Of a stretch of 64,000 nucleotides of DNA, positions 9,514 through 16,918 are shown in pieces. A program made the translations under genes and the position numbers. How positions within the stretch are numbered: the first letter of the stretch is position 1; each line of letters opens with the position of its first letter. This DNA is from Pontibacter burrus (GTDB lineage Bacteria; Bacteroidota; Bacteroidia; Cytophagales; Hymenobacteraceae): the NCBI RefSeq assembly GCF_010686685.1, contig NZ_JAAGWD010000009.1, positions 62,001-126,000 on the forward strand, in the 5' to 3' direction. The notes under the pieces are model-generated. The model saw nothing but the letters and a program-made list of their open reading frames with translations, ran no database searches and was not told the DNA's origin.

Positions 9514-10500
9514 TTAGTCGATATAACCCTGAGCACGCATCCACTCATCGTTGTAGATTTTGCCCAAATAACGTGTACCATGGTCTGGTAACAATACTAC
9601 TACTACATCGTTTTCGGTCAGGCTATTTTCGCGGGCATACTCCAGCGCACCATAAACAGCCGTACCGCTCGACCAACCAACAAAAAGGCCTTCTTCTTTT
9701 GCAAGTCTGCGGGTCATAACAGCGCCATCTTTGTCTGTTACTTTTATAAACTGATCGATCAGGTCGAAGTCTACGTTCTTTGGCAGAATGTCTTCGCCGA
9801 TGCCTTCTGTAGCATAAGAATAGATCTCATTCTCGTCGAAAATGCCTGTTTCCTTATACTTCTTAAATACCGAGCCATAGGTATCGATACCTATAGTTTG
9901 CAGCGCCGGGTTCTTTTCTTTCAAGTATTTGGAGATACCAGAAACCGTACCGCCGGTACCCACACCCGTAATAAAGTGTGTTACCTTGCCGCCGCTCTGC
10001 TCCCAGATTTCAGGACCAGTGCTTTCGTAGTGGGCTTTCCAGTTAGAGAGGTTATCGTACTGGTTCGGGTAAAACGAGTTCGGGATTTCCTGGTTAAGGC
10101 GTTTCGCTACCGAGTAATAGGAATCCGGGTGCTCAGGAGCCACATTTGTAGGGCAAACTACTACTTCAGCTCCAACTGCTTTCAGGATATCCATCTTCTC
10201 CTTGCTCTGCTTATCGGCCAGGGTAAAGATACATTTATAGCCTTTGGCAATAGCTGCCAGTGCAAGGCCCATGCCCGTGTTACCGGATGTTCCTTCAATT
10301 ATAGTTCCGCCAGGTTTCAGAATGCCTGCTTTTTCAGCATCTTCAATCATCCTGATTGCCATGCGGTCTTTTACAGAGTTACCCGGGTTCAGGTACTCAA
10401 CTTTTGCCAGAATGGTAGCTTTTACATCTCCTGTAACTTTATTAAGCTTCACCAGCGGCGTGTTACCGATTGCCTCGGTTATGTGGTTCAGATACTTCAT
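9514..10500 (-). CDS. cystathionine beta-synthase-like PLP enzyme (cysteine synthase fold)
   Basis: I chose the ATG at 10500 (328 residues), because it gives the standard family start KYLNHITEAIGNTPLVKLN; the open frame to 10614 adds unlikely residues. The PLP lysine is Lys44 in NPGNSVKDRMA, and the substrate loop is EGTSGNTGMGLA (69-80). The C-terminal part, VEGIGED-like (TEGIGEDILPKNVDF) and the ending GKIYNDEWMRAQGYID, resembles the catalytic core of cystathionine beta-synthase more than CysK. There is no regulatory CBS pair. Likely roles are cystathionine or cysteine synthesis. A cystathionine gamma-synthase/lyase at 45.4 kb could act in the same pathway. Confidence 0.85.
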   Translation of the reverse strand: MKYLNHITEAIGNTPLVKLNKVTGDVKATILAKVEYLNPGNSVKDRMAIRMIEDAEKAGILKPGGTIIEGTSGNTGMGLALAAIAKGYKCIFTLADKQSKEKMDILKAVGAEVVVCPTNVAPEHPDSYYSVAKRLNQEIPNSFYPNQYDNLSNWKAHYESTGPEIWEQSGGKVTHFITGVGTGGTVSGISKYLKEKNPALQTIGIDTYGSVFKKYKETGIFDENEIYSYATEGIGEDILPKNVDFDLIDQFIKVTDKDGAVMTRRLAKEEGLFVGWSSGTAVYGALEYARENSLTENDVVVVLLPDHGTRYLGKIYNDEWMRAQGYID

Positions 10501-10719
10501 GTGAGGTATTATTGAATTCGGGTGCAAAGGTAAGTAAATTAAATTATAGTTTTGGTAGTGCCGGCCAGCCCCTGTTTGGCGTGCCCTGCCTATGTAACAG
10601 CTAAAACAGCGCATAGCGTTCCGGCAGCTATCGTTTCAGGTTATTTTAGTAAAAGTGGCTGGCAGTGTAAATCATAGCTGACAGCAAACAACAGGCTACT
10701 ATATTAGGTATAACTATTT

Positions 10720-10750
10720 TTTGTACGCGCCATAAAAAAGCCTATTTTTG
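10720..10750 (+). promoter_or_regulatory. Bacteroidota-type promoter of sucD
   Basis: A TTTG -33 box (10720-10723) and a TATTTTTG -7 box (10743-10750) are separated by 19 bp, the spacing seen again at trxA. The start codon is 46 bp downstream. Confidence 0.8.
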
Positions 10751-10796
10751 CACATCCTTATTATTAGACGGTTATACATAACTAAATAAGATACAC

Positions 10797-11687
10797 ATGA
10801 GTGTTTTAGTAAATAAAGATTCGAAAGTGATCGTACAGGGCTTTACTGGCTCTGAAGGTTCTTTCCACGCATCTCAGATGATCGAGTACGGCACCAACGT
10901 TGTGGGTGGTGTAACTCCGGGCAAAGGTGGCAACAACCATTTAGACCTGCCTGTATTCAACACAGTGGAAGAAGCTGTAAAAAGAACTGGTGCTGATGTA
11001 TCTATCATTTTCGTGCCACCGGCTTTTGCTGCTGATGCCATTATGGAAGCCGCTGATGCTGGTATTAAAGTGATCGTGTGTATCACAGAAGGTATTCCTG
11101 TAAAAGACATGGTGGCTGCTAAAAACTACATCAAGTCTAAAAATGTAACGCTTATCGGACCTAACTGCCCGGGTGTAATTACGCCAGGTGAGGCAAAGGT
11201 TGGTATCATGCCAGGTTTCGTGTTCAAGCCAGGTCGTATCGGTATCGTTTCCAAATCAGGTACGCTTACTTACGAAGCTGCTGACCAGATCGTGAAAGCT
11301 GGCTTAGGTATCTCTACTGCTATCGGTATCGGTGGTGACCCAATTATCGGTACACCTACAAAAGATGCAGTTCAGTTATTGATGGAAGACCCTGAAACAG
11401 ATGCCATCGTGATGATCGGTGAGATTGGTGGTAACTACGAAGCAATGGCTGCGAAATATATCAGCGAAACTGGTAACAAGAAGCCGGTAGTTGGTTTCAT
11501 TGCTGGCCAGACTGCTCCGGCAGGTCGCCGTATGGGCCACGCAGGTGCTATAGTTGGCGGTGCTGATGATACAGCTGCTGCTAAAATGAAGATTATGCGT
11601 GAGAACGGCATTCATGTAGTAGAGTCTCCTGCTGAAATTGGTGAAGCAATGGTTGCAGCACTTCAGCAAGCAGGTATCACTGCCTAG
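10797..11687 (+). CDS. sucD: succinyl-CoA ligase (ADP-forming), alpha subunit
   Basis: SucD pairs with SucC to interconvert succinyl-CoA and succinate in the TCA cycle with formation of ATP. The 296-residue sequence has the CoA-binding start [21 protein letters not shown]-type region (11-31), the [12 protein letters not shown] motif (121-132) and the phosphohistidine His248 in [13 protein letters not shown]. Length is typical. sucC is not next to it, as is usual in this phylum. It has its own strong promoter and a hairpin terminator immediately after. Confidence 0.97.
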   Translation: MSVLVNKDSKVIVQGFTGSEGSFHASQMIEYGTNVVGGVTPGKGGNNHLDLPVFNTVEEAVKRTGADVSIIFVPPAFAADAIMEAADAGIKVIVCITEGIPVKDMVAAKNYIKSKNVTLIGPNCPGVITPGEAKVGIMPGFVFKPGRIGIVSKSGTLTYEAADQIVKAGLGISTAIGIGGDPIIGTPTKDAVQLLMEDPETDAIVMIGEIGGNYEAMAAKYISETGNKKPVVGFIAGQTAPAGRRMGHAGAIVGGADDTAAAKMKIMRENGIHVVESPAEIGEAMVAALQQAGITA

Positions 11688-11699
11688 TCTGATTCAACG

Positions 11700-12180
11700 C
11701 TATAGTTATAAACAAAGGCTGCTCTGAACAGGGCAGCCTTTGTTGTTTTGTCTGAATCACAGATTAATGGGGATTTGATGGATTGGTGGAAAAGGCTTTA
11801 GATATATAGTCCTATAGTTGCTTTTACTATTTTATCATCCTGAAAGGATAGGATAATATTAGAGAGTGTAAAGGTCACGTCTATAGTTGCTGGCGTAAAA
11901 CCCACCCCTACCCCTCCGAGGAGGGGAATTTCGGCTATAGTTGTGCTATCGTGCTATAGTTCTATAGTTGCTATAATTTTTTATACTCGTGCGGGTTTGT
12001 AACTCAACTGACCCGAAAGGGACAGGTTTATCAAGGGCGTTGACTATAGTTCAATAGTTGCTGTTAGTCATCCCCCTCCCCCTTCAAAGGGGGACTTTCT
12101 GCTACTGCTATAGTTGTAGCTATAGTTTTATAGTCATAGACTCTTTAACTCCTAAACTTTCTAACTTTTTAACTTTCTAA
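11700..12180. repeat. Intergenic mosaic of CTATAGTT palindromes and CCCCTCC blocks
   Basis: This spacer between sucD and oxyR has no gene. I count nine exact CTATAGTT octamers between 11700 and 12127 (starts 11700, 11812, 11881, 11935, 11954, 11962, 12044, 12108, 12120). Between them are the block AACCCACCCCTACCCCTCCGAGGAGGGG-type repeat (about 11900-11928) and a CCCCCTCCC/AAAGGGGGA block (about 12071-12096). An AT-rich micro-repeat of the type TTTAACTTTCTAA ends it near 12140-12180. Confidence 0.85.
11714..11745 (+). terminator. Rho-independent terminator of sucD
   Basis: AAAGGCTGC and GCAGCCTTT form the stem, with a short loop, followed by a T-rich tract. It begins 27 bp after the sucD stop codon. 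Confidence 0.8.
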
Positions 12181-13127
12181 ACTTCGCCCACTTCCACTAC
12201 ATGCTGTTTCTTACGGTTTCTTATAGTTGCAGGCAGCGAATCAACAATTTCTTTTTGCAGCGCTTCAATCAGCTTTTTCTTCAGGAAACTTTTGTGCACT
12301 ACCAGGCTTACTTCGCGCAGTGGTTGTGGCTCGCTGAATGGTCTTATCAACCGCTTCTTTTCTTCCGGCATCTCGAGCACCGATAGCTCGGGCAGTAACG
12401 TAAGGCCATGCTGGGTTTCTACAATTCGTTTCAGTGTTTCCAGGGAACCGCTTCTATAGTCTAAATTAGCTCCTTCAGAACCACCCATGCTGCCTCCACG
12501 GTTACAAATGTTAAGCACCTGACTCCGGAAGCAATGTCCTTCGTTCAGAACCCACAAATCATCAGGAAGCAACTCGGTTGGGTCTATTTCTTTCTGTTTT
12601 GCCAACGAGTGCTGCGGATTTACATACACCATAAAAGCCTCATAAAATAGCGGCAGCTCCTTTATAGTTTTATTTTCGAGCGGCGTAACCAGCAAACCTA
12701 CATCCAGCAATTCGTGGTTAAGCTTACTCACAATCTCGTTTGTCAGCAATTCCTGCACTACTACACGCACCTGCGGATATTTCTCAAGGAAGCTTGTTAT
12801 AAATAATGGCATCAGGTAAGGCGCCAGCGTGGGTATAACCCCTATGCGCAACTCGCCACTCAGTTCCTTTTTCTGGTTCTGTACCAGTTCCTGTATCTTT
12901 TTAGACTCTGCCAGCACCACACGCGCCTGCGCAATAATCTCCTTCCCTATCTCGGTTGGCCTAACCGGCACACGACTCCTGTCGAAAAGCTGCACACCTA
13001 GTTCCTCTTCAAGTTTTTGTAGCTGCATGCTCAGGGTTGGCTGCGTTACGAAGCAGTTTTCAGCAGCTGTAGCAAAGTGGCGGTACGTATCTACAGCCAC
13101 CAAATATTCCAGTTGTATTAGCGTCAT
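12177..13127 (-). CDS. oxyR: peroxide-sensing LysR-type regulator OxyR
   Basis: The 316-residue protein has an N-terminal LysR winged helix (about 1-60, with TLIQLEYLVAV and QPTLSMQLQKLEEELG) and a LysR substrate domain. The redox pair of OxyR is present at the exact positions known from E. coli: Cys199 in EGHCFRS and Cys208 in VLNICNR. This strongly supports hydrogen peroxide sensing by disulfide formation. It is transcribed divergently from dps, a classical OxyR target, with a 146-bp shared control region containing an OxyR-like box at 13168-13182. Confidence 0.93.
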   Translation of the reverse strand: MTLIQLEYLVAVDTYRHFATAAENCFVTQPTLSMQLQKLEEELGVQLFDRSRVPVRPTEIGKEIIAQARVVLAESKKIQELVQNQKKELSGELRIGVIPTLAPYLMPLFITSFLEKYPQVRVVVQELLTNEIVSKLNHELLDVGLLVTPLENKTIKELPLFYEAFMVYVNPQHSLAKQKEIDPTELLPDDLWVLNEGHCFRSQVLNICNRGGSMGGSEGANLDYRSGSLETLKRIVETQHGLTLLPELSVLEMPEEKKRLIRPFSEPQPLREVSLVVHKSFLKKKLIEALQKEIVDSLPATIRNRKKQHVVEVGEV

Positions 13128-13154
13128 TCTATACTTCTGATATTGTTCTCAACT

Positions 13155-13182
13155 ATAAATTTACACTATAGAATTTATCTAT
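13155..13182. promoter_or_regulatory. Candidate OxyR operator between oxyR and dps
   Basis: ATAG-N7-CTAT occurs at 13168-13182, matching the half-operator pattern known for OxyR. A second near copy (ATAA-N7-CTAT) overlaps it at 13155-13169. The box is about 20 bp upstream of the dps -33 element, a position suited to activation. Caution: the sequence also resembles the abundant CTATAG palindrome of this genome. Confidence 0.5.
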
Positions 13183-13202
13183 CAAAGCATAAAAAGTATT
13201 GA

Positions 13203-13234
13203 TTTGATTGATGATCAATATTTCAGGATCTTTG
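13203..13234 (+). promoter_or_regulatory. Probable dps promoter
   Basis: TTTG at 13203-13206 and GATCTTTG at 13227-13234 (one mismatch to TAnnTTTG) are 20 bp apart. The dps start codon is 39 bp downstream. Confidence 0.6.
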
Positions 13235-13273
13235 TAGCGTAATAAGAGAGACAATCATCAAAAACCAAAAACT

Positions 13274-13747
13274 ATGAATAAGCTAACCAACATCGGACTG
13301 CAGAAAGAAGACTCAAGACAAATGGCAGACAGACTGAACGAACTGCTCGCAAACTACCACCTGTACTACCAGAACCTGCGTGGTTTTCATTGGAACATCA
13401 AAGGTGTGAACTTCTTTCAGCTGCACGCTAAGTTCGAGGAGCTTTATAACAAAGCATTAACACAGATAGATACTATAGCCGAGCGTATTTTAACGGTTGG
13501 ACAACAGCCGTTGCACACGTTCTCGGAATACACCCGTGTGGCTACAATTAAAGAAGCTGCTAACCTGAGCAATGACAAGGAAACAGTAGAGGCCACACAC
13601 CAAAACCTGACGGTTATCCTTAACCTGGAGCGCGAAATTCTGAGCCTGGCCTCAGAAACCGGCGATGAGGGTACAATAGCGCTACTAAGCGAAGACATCA
13701 ATGAGATTGAGAAAACGCTCTGGATGTTGAAAGCTTTCCTGAGCTAA
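13274..13747 (+). CDS. dps: Dps family DNA-binding ferritin-like protein
   Basis: The 157-residue protein is a Dps-type mini-ferritin, which stores iron by oxidising Fe(II) with hydrogen peroxide and protects DNA. The dinuclear ferroxidase pattern is visible in LRGFHWNIKGVNFFQLHAKF (about 38-57) with the downstream EELYNKALTQIDTIAERI helix. Length is usual for the family. Divergent OxyR next door makes peroxide induction very likely. Confidence 0.95.
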   Translation: MNKLTNIGLQKEDSRQMADRLNELLANYHLYYQNLRGFHWNIKGVNFFQLHAKFEELYNKALTQIDTIAERILTVGQQPLHTFSEYTRVATIKEAANLSNDKETVEATHQNLTVILNLEREILSLASETGDEGTIALLSEDINEIEKTLWMLKAFLS

Positions 13748-13886
13748 TCATCATAAATACATAAGGCTAAAGTGTGAGTGAAATAGTGGCAGAAGCGGTG
13801 CAAGTTACTCAGCGCTGCAACTGCACCTGTTATGGCTCATCCGTAAAGCTCCCTTTTAAATTAATACAGCTTAAACATAGATGAAA

Positions 13887-13915
13887 GCGCCTGTAGTTTC
13901 TGCAGGCGTTTTGTG
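13887..13915 (+). terminator. Possible dps terminator
   Basis: CGCCTGTAG and CTGCAGGCG pair around a short TTT loop, followed by TTTTGTG. It is a plausible but not strong intrinsic terminator 140 bp after dps. Confidence 0.45.
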
Positions 13916-13984
13916 CTGTTTGGAGTGTATGAACTGGCTTAGAGCTTTTGTTGTAACTTGGAGCTATAGTTCTATAGTTGGCAA

Positions 13985-14327
13985 TTAACCCACCCTACCC
14001 CTCCCAAGAGGGGAATAACGGCTATAGCTATAGTTTAAGCTATCGTGCTATAGTTACAAATCACGAGCAGGCAGGCGCAGCCTGCCCCAAGGAACTACTA
14101 CCACGGAAAGGCGATGAAACTATAGTTATTAAAACAATAAGAACTATAGCTATCGAAAGATCACAGTCCTGGGGTTGAGCGCCTTTGACTTGTTGCGGTG
14201 CCGCCAGGCAATCCAAGGAACGAGGAGAGCAAGAAGGCAGCAGCGCGATGGACGAAGACGGGGCCCCGCGGCCGTGAGCGCACCAAAGCTAGATATGACC
14301 ACTATAGGCTAATAGAGCTCCCAGGAT
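13985..14327 (+). repeat. Composite intergenic repeat, copy A (subfamily 1)
   Basis: Ordered blocks: a TTAACCCACC..CTCCCAAGAGGGG start (13985-14015), the palindromic CAGGCAGGCGCAGCCTGCCC (14068-14087), AAGGAACTACTACCACGG (14089-14106), CACAGTCCTGGGGTTGAGCG (14162-14181), GACGGGGCCCCGCGGCCGTG (14258-14277), and AGCTCCCAGGAT (14316-14327). CTATAGTT palindromes fill the gaps. The variable centre (TTGACTTGTTGCGGTGCC, GCAAGAAGGCAGCAGCGCG) matches copy D. Confidence 0.85.
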
Positions 14328-14552
14328 ATGTGGTGGCTATAGAATGAGTTGCTTGTGTCAAGTAGTGACTATAGTTAACTACAGAACACATAAGATCCTT
14401 CGGCTTCGCTCAGGATGACAAAGAAATAACTACTCGACAAGACAAAGAAATAACTATAAGCTCAGATAGATTTCTCACCATACTCGAAATGACAGGAGTA
14501 GAAACTATAGCTCTCACAAGAACGATAACTAAATAGAAACTATAAAAAGAAA

Positions 14553-14588
14553 AAGCCGCCTGCTGTAGCTCAGTACAACAAGCGGCCT
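14553..14588 (-). terminator. Terminator of rny operon
   Basis: GCCGC and GCGGC are the base of a long imperfect hairpin (also TGCTGT/ACAACA), followed on the minus strand by TTTTTCTTTTT. It begins 25 bp after the rny stop codon. Confidence 0.7.
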
Positions 14589-14612
14589 ACTTTGGCTAAA
14601 AGTATATCCTAA

Positions 14613-16178
14613 TTATTTCGCGTAGCTGATCGCTCTCATTTCGCGGATAACCGTGATCTTGATCTGACCCGGGTATTGCATTTCCTTCTCGATCTTCTGC
14701 GAGATATCAAATGAAAGCTGTGCAGCTTTTTCGTCTGTTACATTATCGGCATCTACCATTACGCGCAGCTCACGGCCGGCCTGAATGGCGTAGCACTGGT
14801 TTACACCTTCAAAAGAGATAGCAGCTTCTTCCAGTTCTTTCAGACGCTTGATATACGACTCCATGATCTCGCGACGGGCACCCGGCCTAGAACCTGAAAT
14901 AGCATCGCAAGCCTGCACCAGTGGAGAGATCATCGCAGTCATTTCAATTTCGTCGTGGTGGGCACCAATGGCGTTGCACACATCCGGATGCTCTTTGTAC
15001 TTCTTGGCAAGCTCCATACCGATGATGGCGTGTGGCAGTTCCGGCTCGTCTGGCGTTACTTTACCGATATCGTGTAATAAACCGGCACGTTTAGCATGCT
15101 TCACATTCAGGCCAAGCTCGGCAGCCATGGTAGCGCAAAGGTTGGCAACCTCACGCGAGTGTTGCAGCAGGTTCTGGCCATAAGAAGAACGGAAACGCAT
15201 ACGACCCACCATCTTGATCAACTCTGGGTGCAGGCCGTGGATACCAAGGTCAATGGCAGTACGCTCACCGATCTCTACGATTTCCTCTTCAATGTTCTTA
15301 CGTGTTTTGGAAACAACCTCTTCAATACGGGCCGGGTGAATACGACCGTCGGCAACCAAACGGTGCAGCGACAGACGCGCAATTTCACGGCGAACCGGAT
15401 CGAAACCAGAGATAATGATGGCTTCCGGGGTATCATCAACTATAATTTCAACGCCGGTAGCAGCTTCAAGGGCACGTATGTTACGGCCTTCACGACCAAT
15501 AATCTTACCTTTGATATCGTCGCTCTCGATGTTGAATACCGAAACGCAGTTCTCGATGGCATGCTCAGCAGCTGTACGCTGAATGGTTTCGATAACGATC
15601 TTCTTAGCCTCTTTGGTAGCGGTAAGTTTCGCCTGCGCAATAATGTCCTTGATGTGCGATGATGCCTGTGTAGTAGCCTCGTTTTTCAGGGCATCTACCA
15701 GTTGCTCGCGGGCTTCGGCTGCAGTTAAACCGGCAATTTTCTCGAGTTGGGCTACAACTTCTTTATGCTGGTTTTCTACTTCTTCTTTGCGCTTGTGCAA
15801 GTGATCCAGCTGCAGGTTTAAAGCTTCTTTTTCCTTGTTCAGCTCGTTCTCGCGGCGCTTGTTATCTTCCATCTGCTTGGTAACATGCTGCTCGCGCTGC
15901 TTTACCTTGTTCTCGTTCTGGATGATAATGTTTTTCTTCTTGTTTGATTCTTCTTCAAACTCAGATTTCAGCTTCAGGAATTTCTCCTTAGCCTCCAGCA
16001 TGCGGTCCTTCTTGATAGCTTCAGCGTTTATCTCGGCTTCGCGGATAATTGCTTTTGCTTTCTGGCGGGCGGCATTTTCCTGCTGCTTGTATACTTTTTG
16101 CAGCAGCACGCGCCCAATGTAAACGCCCACACCGAGCGCTACAATAGCTGTGATTAAAATGGATAGAATATCGGGCAT
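14613..16178 (-). CDS. rny: ribonuclease Y
   Basis: RNase Y is a membrane-anchored endoribonuclease that starts mRNA decay. The 521-residue protein has an N-terminal membrane helix (about 5-25), a long charged coiled coil (30-200), a KH domain with [20 protein letters not shown], and an HD domain with GLLHDIGKV near residue 370. Length matches the family. It is the last gene of pheT - coiled-coil protein - zapA - rny, an order I recognise from other Bacteroidota, linking translation, division and RNA decay genes. Confidence 0.97.
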   Translation of the reverse strand: MPDILSILITAIVALGVGVYIGRVLLQKVYKQQENAARQKAKAIIREAEINAEAIKKDRMLEAKEKFLKLKSEFEEESNKKKNIIIQNENKVKQREQHVTKQMEDNKRRENELNKEKEALNLQLDHLHKRKEEVENQHKEVVAQLEKIAGLTAAEAREQLVDALKNEATTQASSHIKDIIAQAKLTATKEAKKIVIETIQRTAAEHAIENCVSVFNIESDDIKGKIIGREGRNIRALEAATGVEIIVDDTPEAIIISGFDPVRREIARLSLHRLVADGRIHPARIEEVVSKTRKNIEEEIVEIGERTAIDLGIHGLHPELIKMVGRMRFRSSYGQNLLQHSREVANLCATMAAELGLNVKHAKRAGLLHDIGKVTPDEPELPHAIIGMELAKKYKEHPDVCNAIGAHHDEIEMTAMISPLVQACDAISGSRPGARREIMESYIKRLKELEEAAISFEGVNQCYAIQAGRELRVMVDADNVTDEKAAQLSFDISQKIEKEMQYPGQIKITVIREMRAISYAK

Positions 16179-16277
16179 GTTAACATGTTTTTAAGTTTGT
16201 TAAAAACACATGAGCAGTGCCTGCAATAAGACGGGTTTAAAGCTGTTTTAGCTACGAAGTAAAGGTAGTCAGTAAGA

Positions 16278-16562
16278 TTATTTTACCGACGAAAGCAGGT
16301 CATCCAGCACATTCAGCTGCTGGCCTACCTTAGAAAGATGATTGTTTTTGTCTTCTTCCAGTTTCATTTTTTCCACCATGGTTTCAAAAGCAACCATTGC
16401 CAGAAGGTCCTGCTTATCCTGGATTCCGAATTGATCCTTAAAGTACTTCAGGCGCTCATTCAACACCTTGCCCACTATCCGGAGTCTTTCTTCTTCTTCT
16501 TCCTTTACCCGCATCGGATACTCGCGTTCTGCGATGCGAATCTTTATCGATAATTCACTCAT
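16278..16562 (-). CDS. zapA: cell division protein ZapA
   Basis: The 94-residue protein has the ZapA layout: a small N-terminal beta domain (SIKIRIAEREYPMRVKEEEE), then a long helix ending in a coiled coil, with the characteristic LLAMVAFETMVEKMKLEE. ZapA bundles FtsZ filaments at the division ring. It lies 56 bp after the coiled-coil gene and 99 bp before rny. Confidence 0.88.
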   Translation of the reverse strand: MSELSIKIRIAEREYPMRVKEEEEERLRIVGKVLNERLKYFKDQFGIQDKQDLLAMVAFETMVEKMKLEEDKNNHLSKVGQQLNVLDDLLSSVK

Positions 16563-16618
16563 CCGTTGCGTTTTTATAGTTCCTGCTCACCTTTTCTGCA
16601 CTGTAACTCATGTGGTTA

Positions 16619-16915
16619 CTAGTCGCGCAGGTAAGCAATGCACTTATCGATTTCTCTGATATATTCGTTTAACTTCAGCTTTAACTCAGTCGAATTTGCA
16701 GGATTTCCTGCTATCGTGTCTACAATTTTAACAATATTCTCCTGATTTTGAAAATTTTTTATTTGCTGATCTTTCTCGTCCAGCTGTGTTTCCAGGAGTT
16801 TAATTTCGTCGCGGGCATTGCTAAGCTGCTGCTGCACATCGGCATAGCGGCTTAGCAGTTTCCGTAATTTATCTTCAATTTGCTTTAACTGTTGTAATTG
16901 CGCTTCCTTTGCCAT
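16619..16915 (-). CDS. coiled-coil protein between pheT and zapA (ZapB-like by position)
   Basis: This 98-residue protein is almost wholly predicted coiled coil in its first 60 residues (QLQQLKQIEDKLRKLLSRYA), followed by a short helical tail ending AYLRD. It starts 3 bp after the pheT stop and precedes zapA, so translation is probably coupled to pheT. Its size and position suggest a partner of ZapA, but sequence alone does not prove it. Confidence 0.8.
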   Translation of the reverse strand: MAKEAQLQQLKQIEDKLRKLLSRYADVQQQLSNARDEIKLLETQLDEKDQQIKNFQNQENIVKIVDTIAGNPANSTELKLKLNEYIREIDKCIAYLRD

Positions 16916-16918
16916 GGC

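Larger units (their letters stand above)
13748..14612. other. Long intergenic region between convergent dps and rny
   Basis: This 865-bp stretch carries no gene. A possible weak hairpin (CGCCTGTAG...CTGCAGGCG, about 13887-13909) follows dps. From 13965 it is a repeat mosaic: the composite repeat copy A (13985-14327), further palindromes, a word ending TAGATTTCTCACC..CGAAATGACA near 14467-14492, and the rny terminator. Confidence 0.75.

Noticed and set aside
11700-12180. CRISPR array
   Set aside because: The repeats are short palindromes with irregular spacing, and no cas genes are near.
15096-15662. 188-codon plus-strand open frame opposite rny
   Set aside because: It lies wholly inside the well-supported rny gene and has no family likeness.
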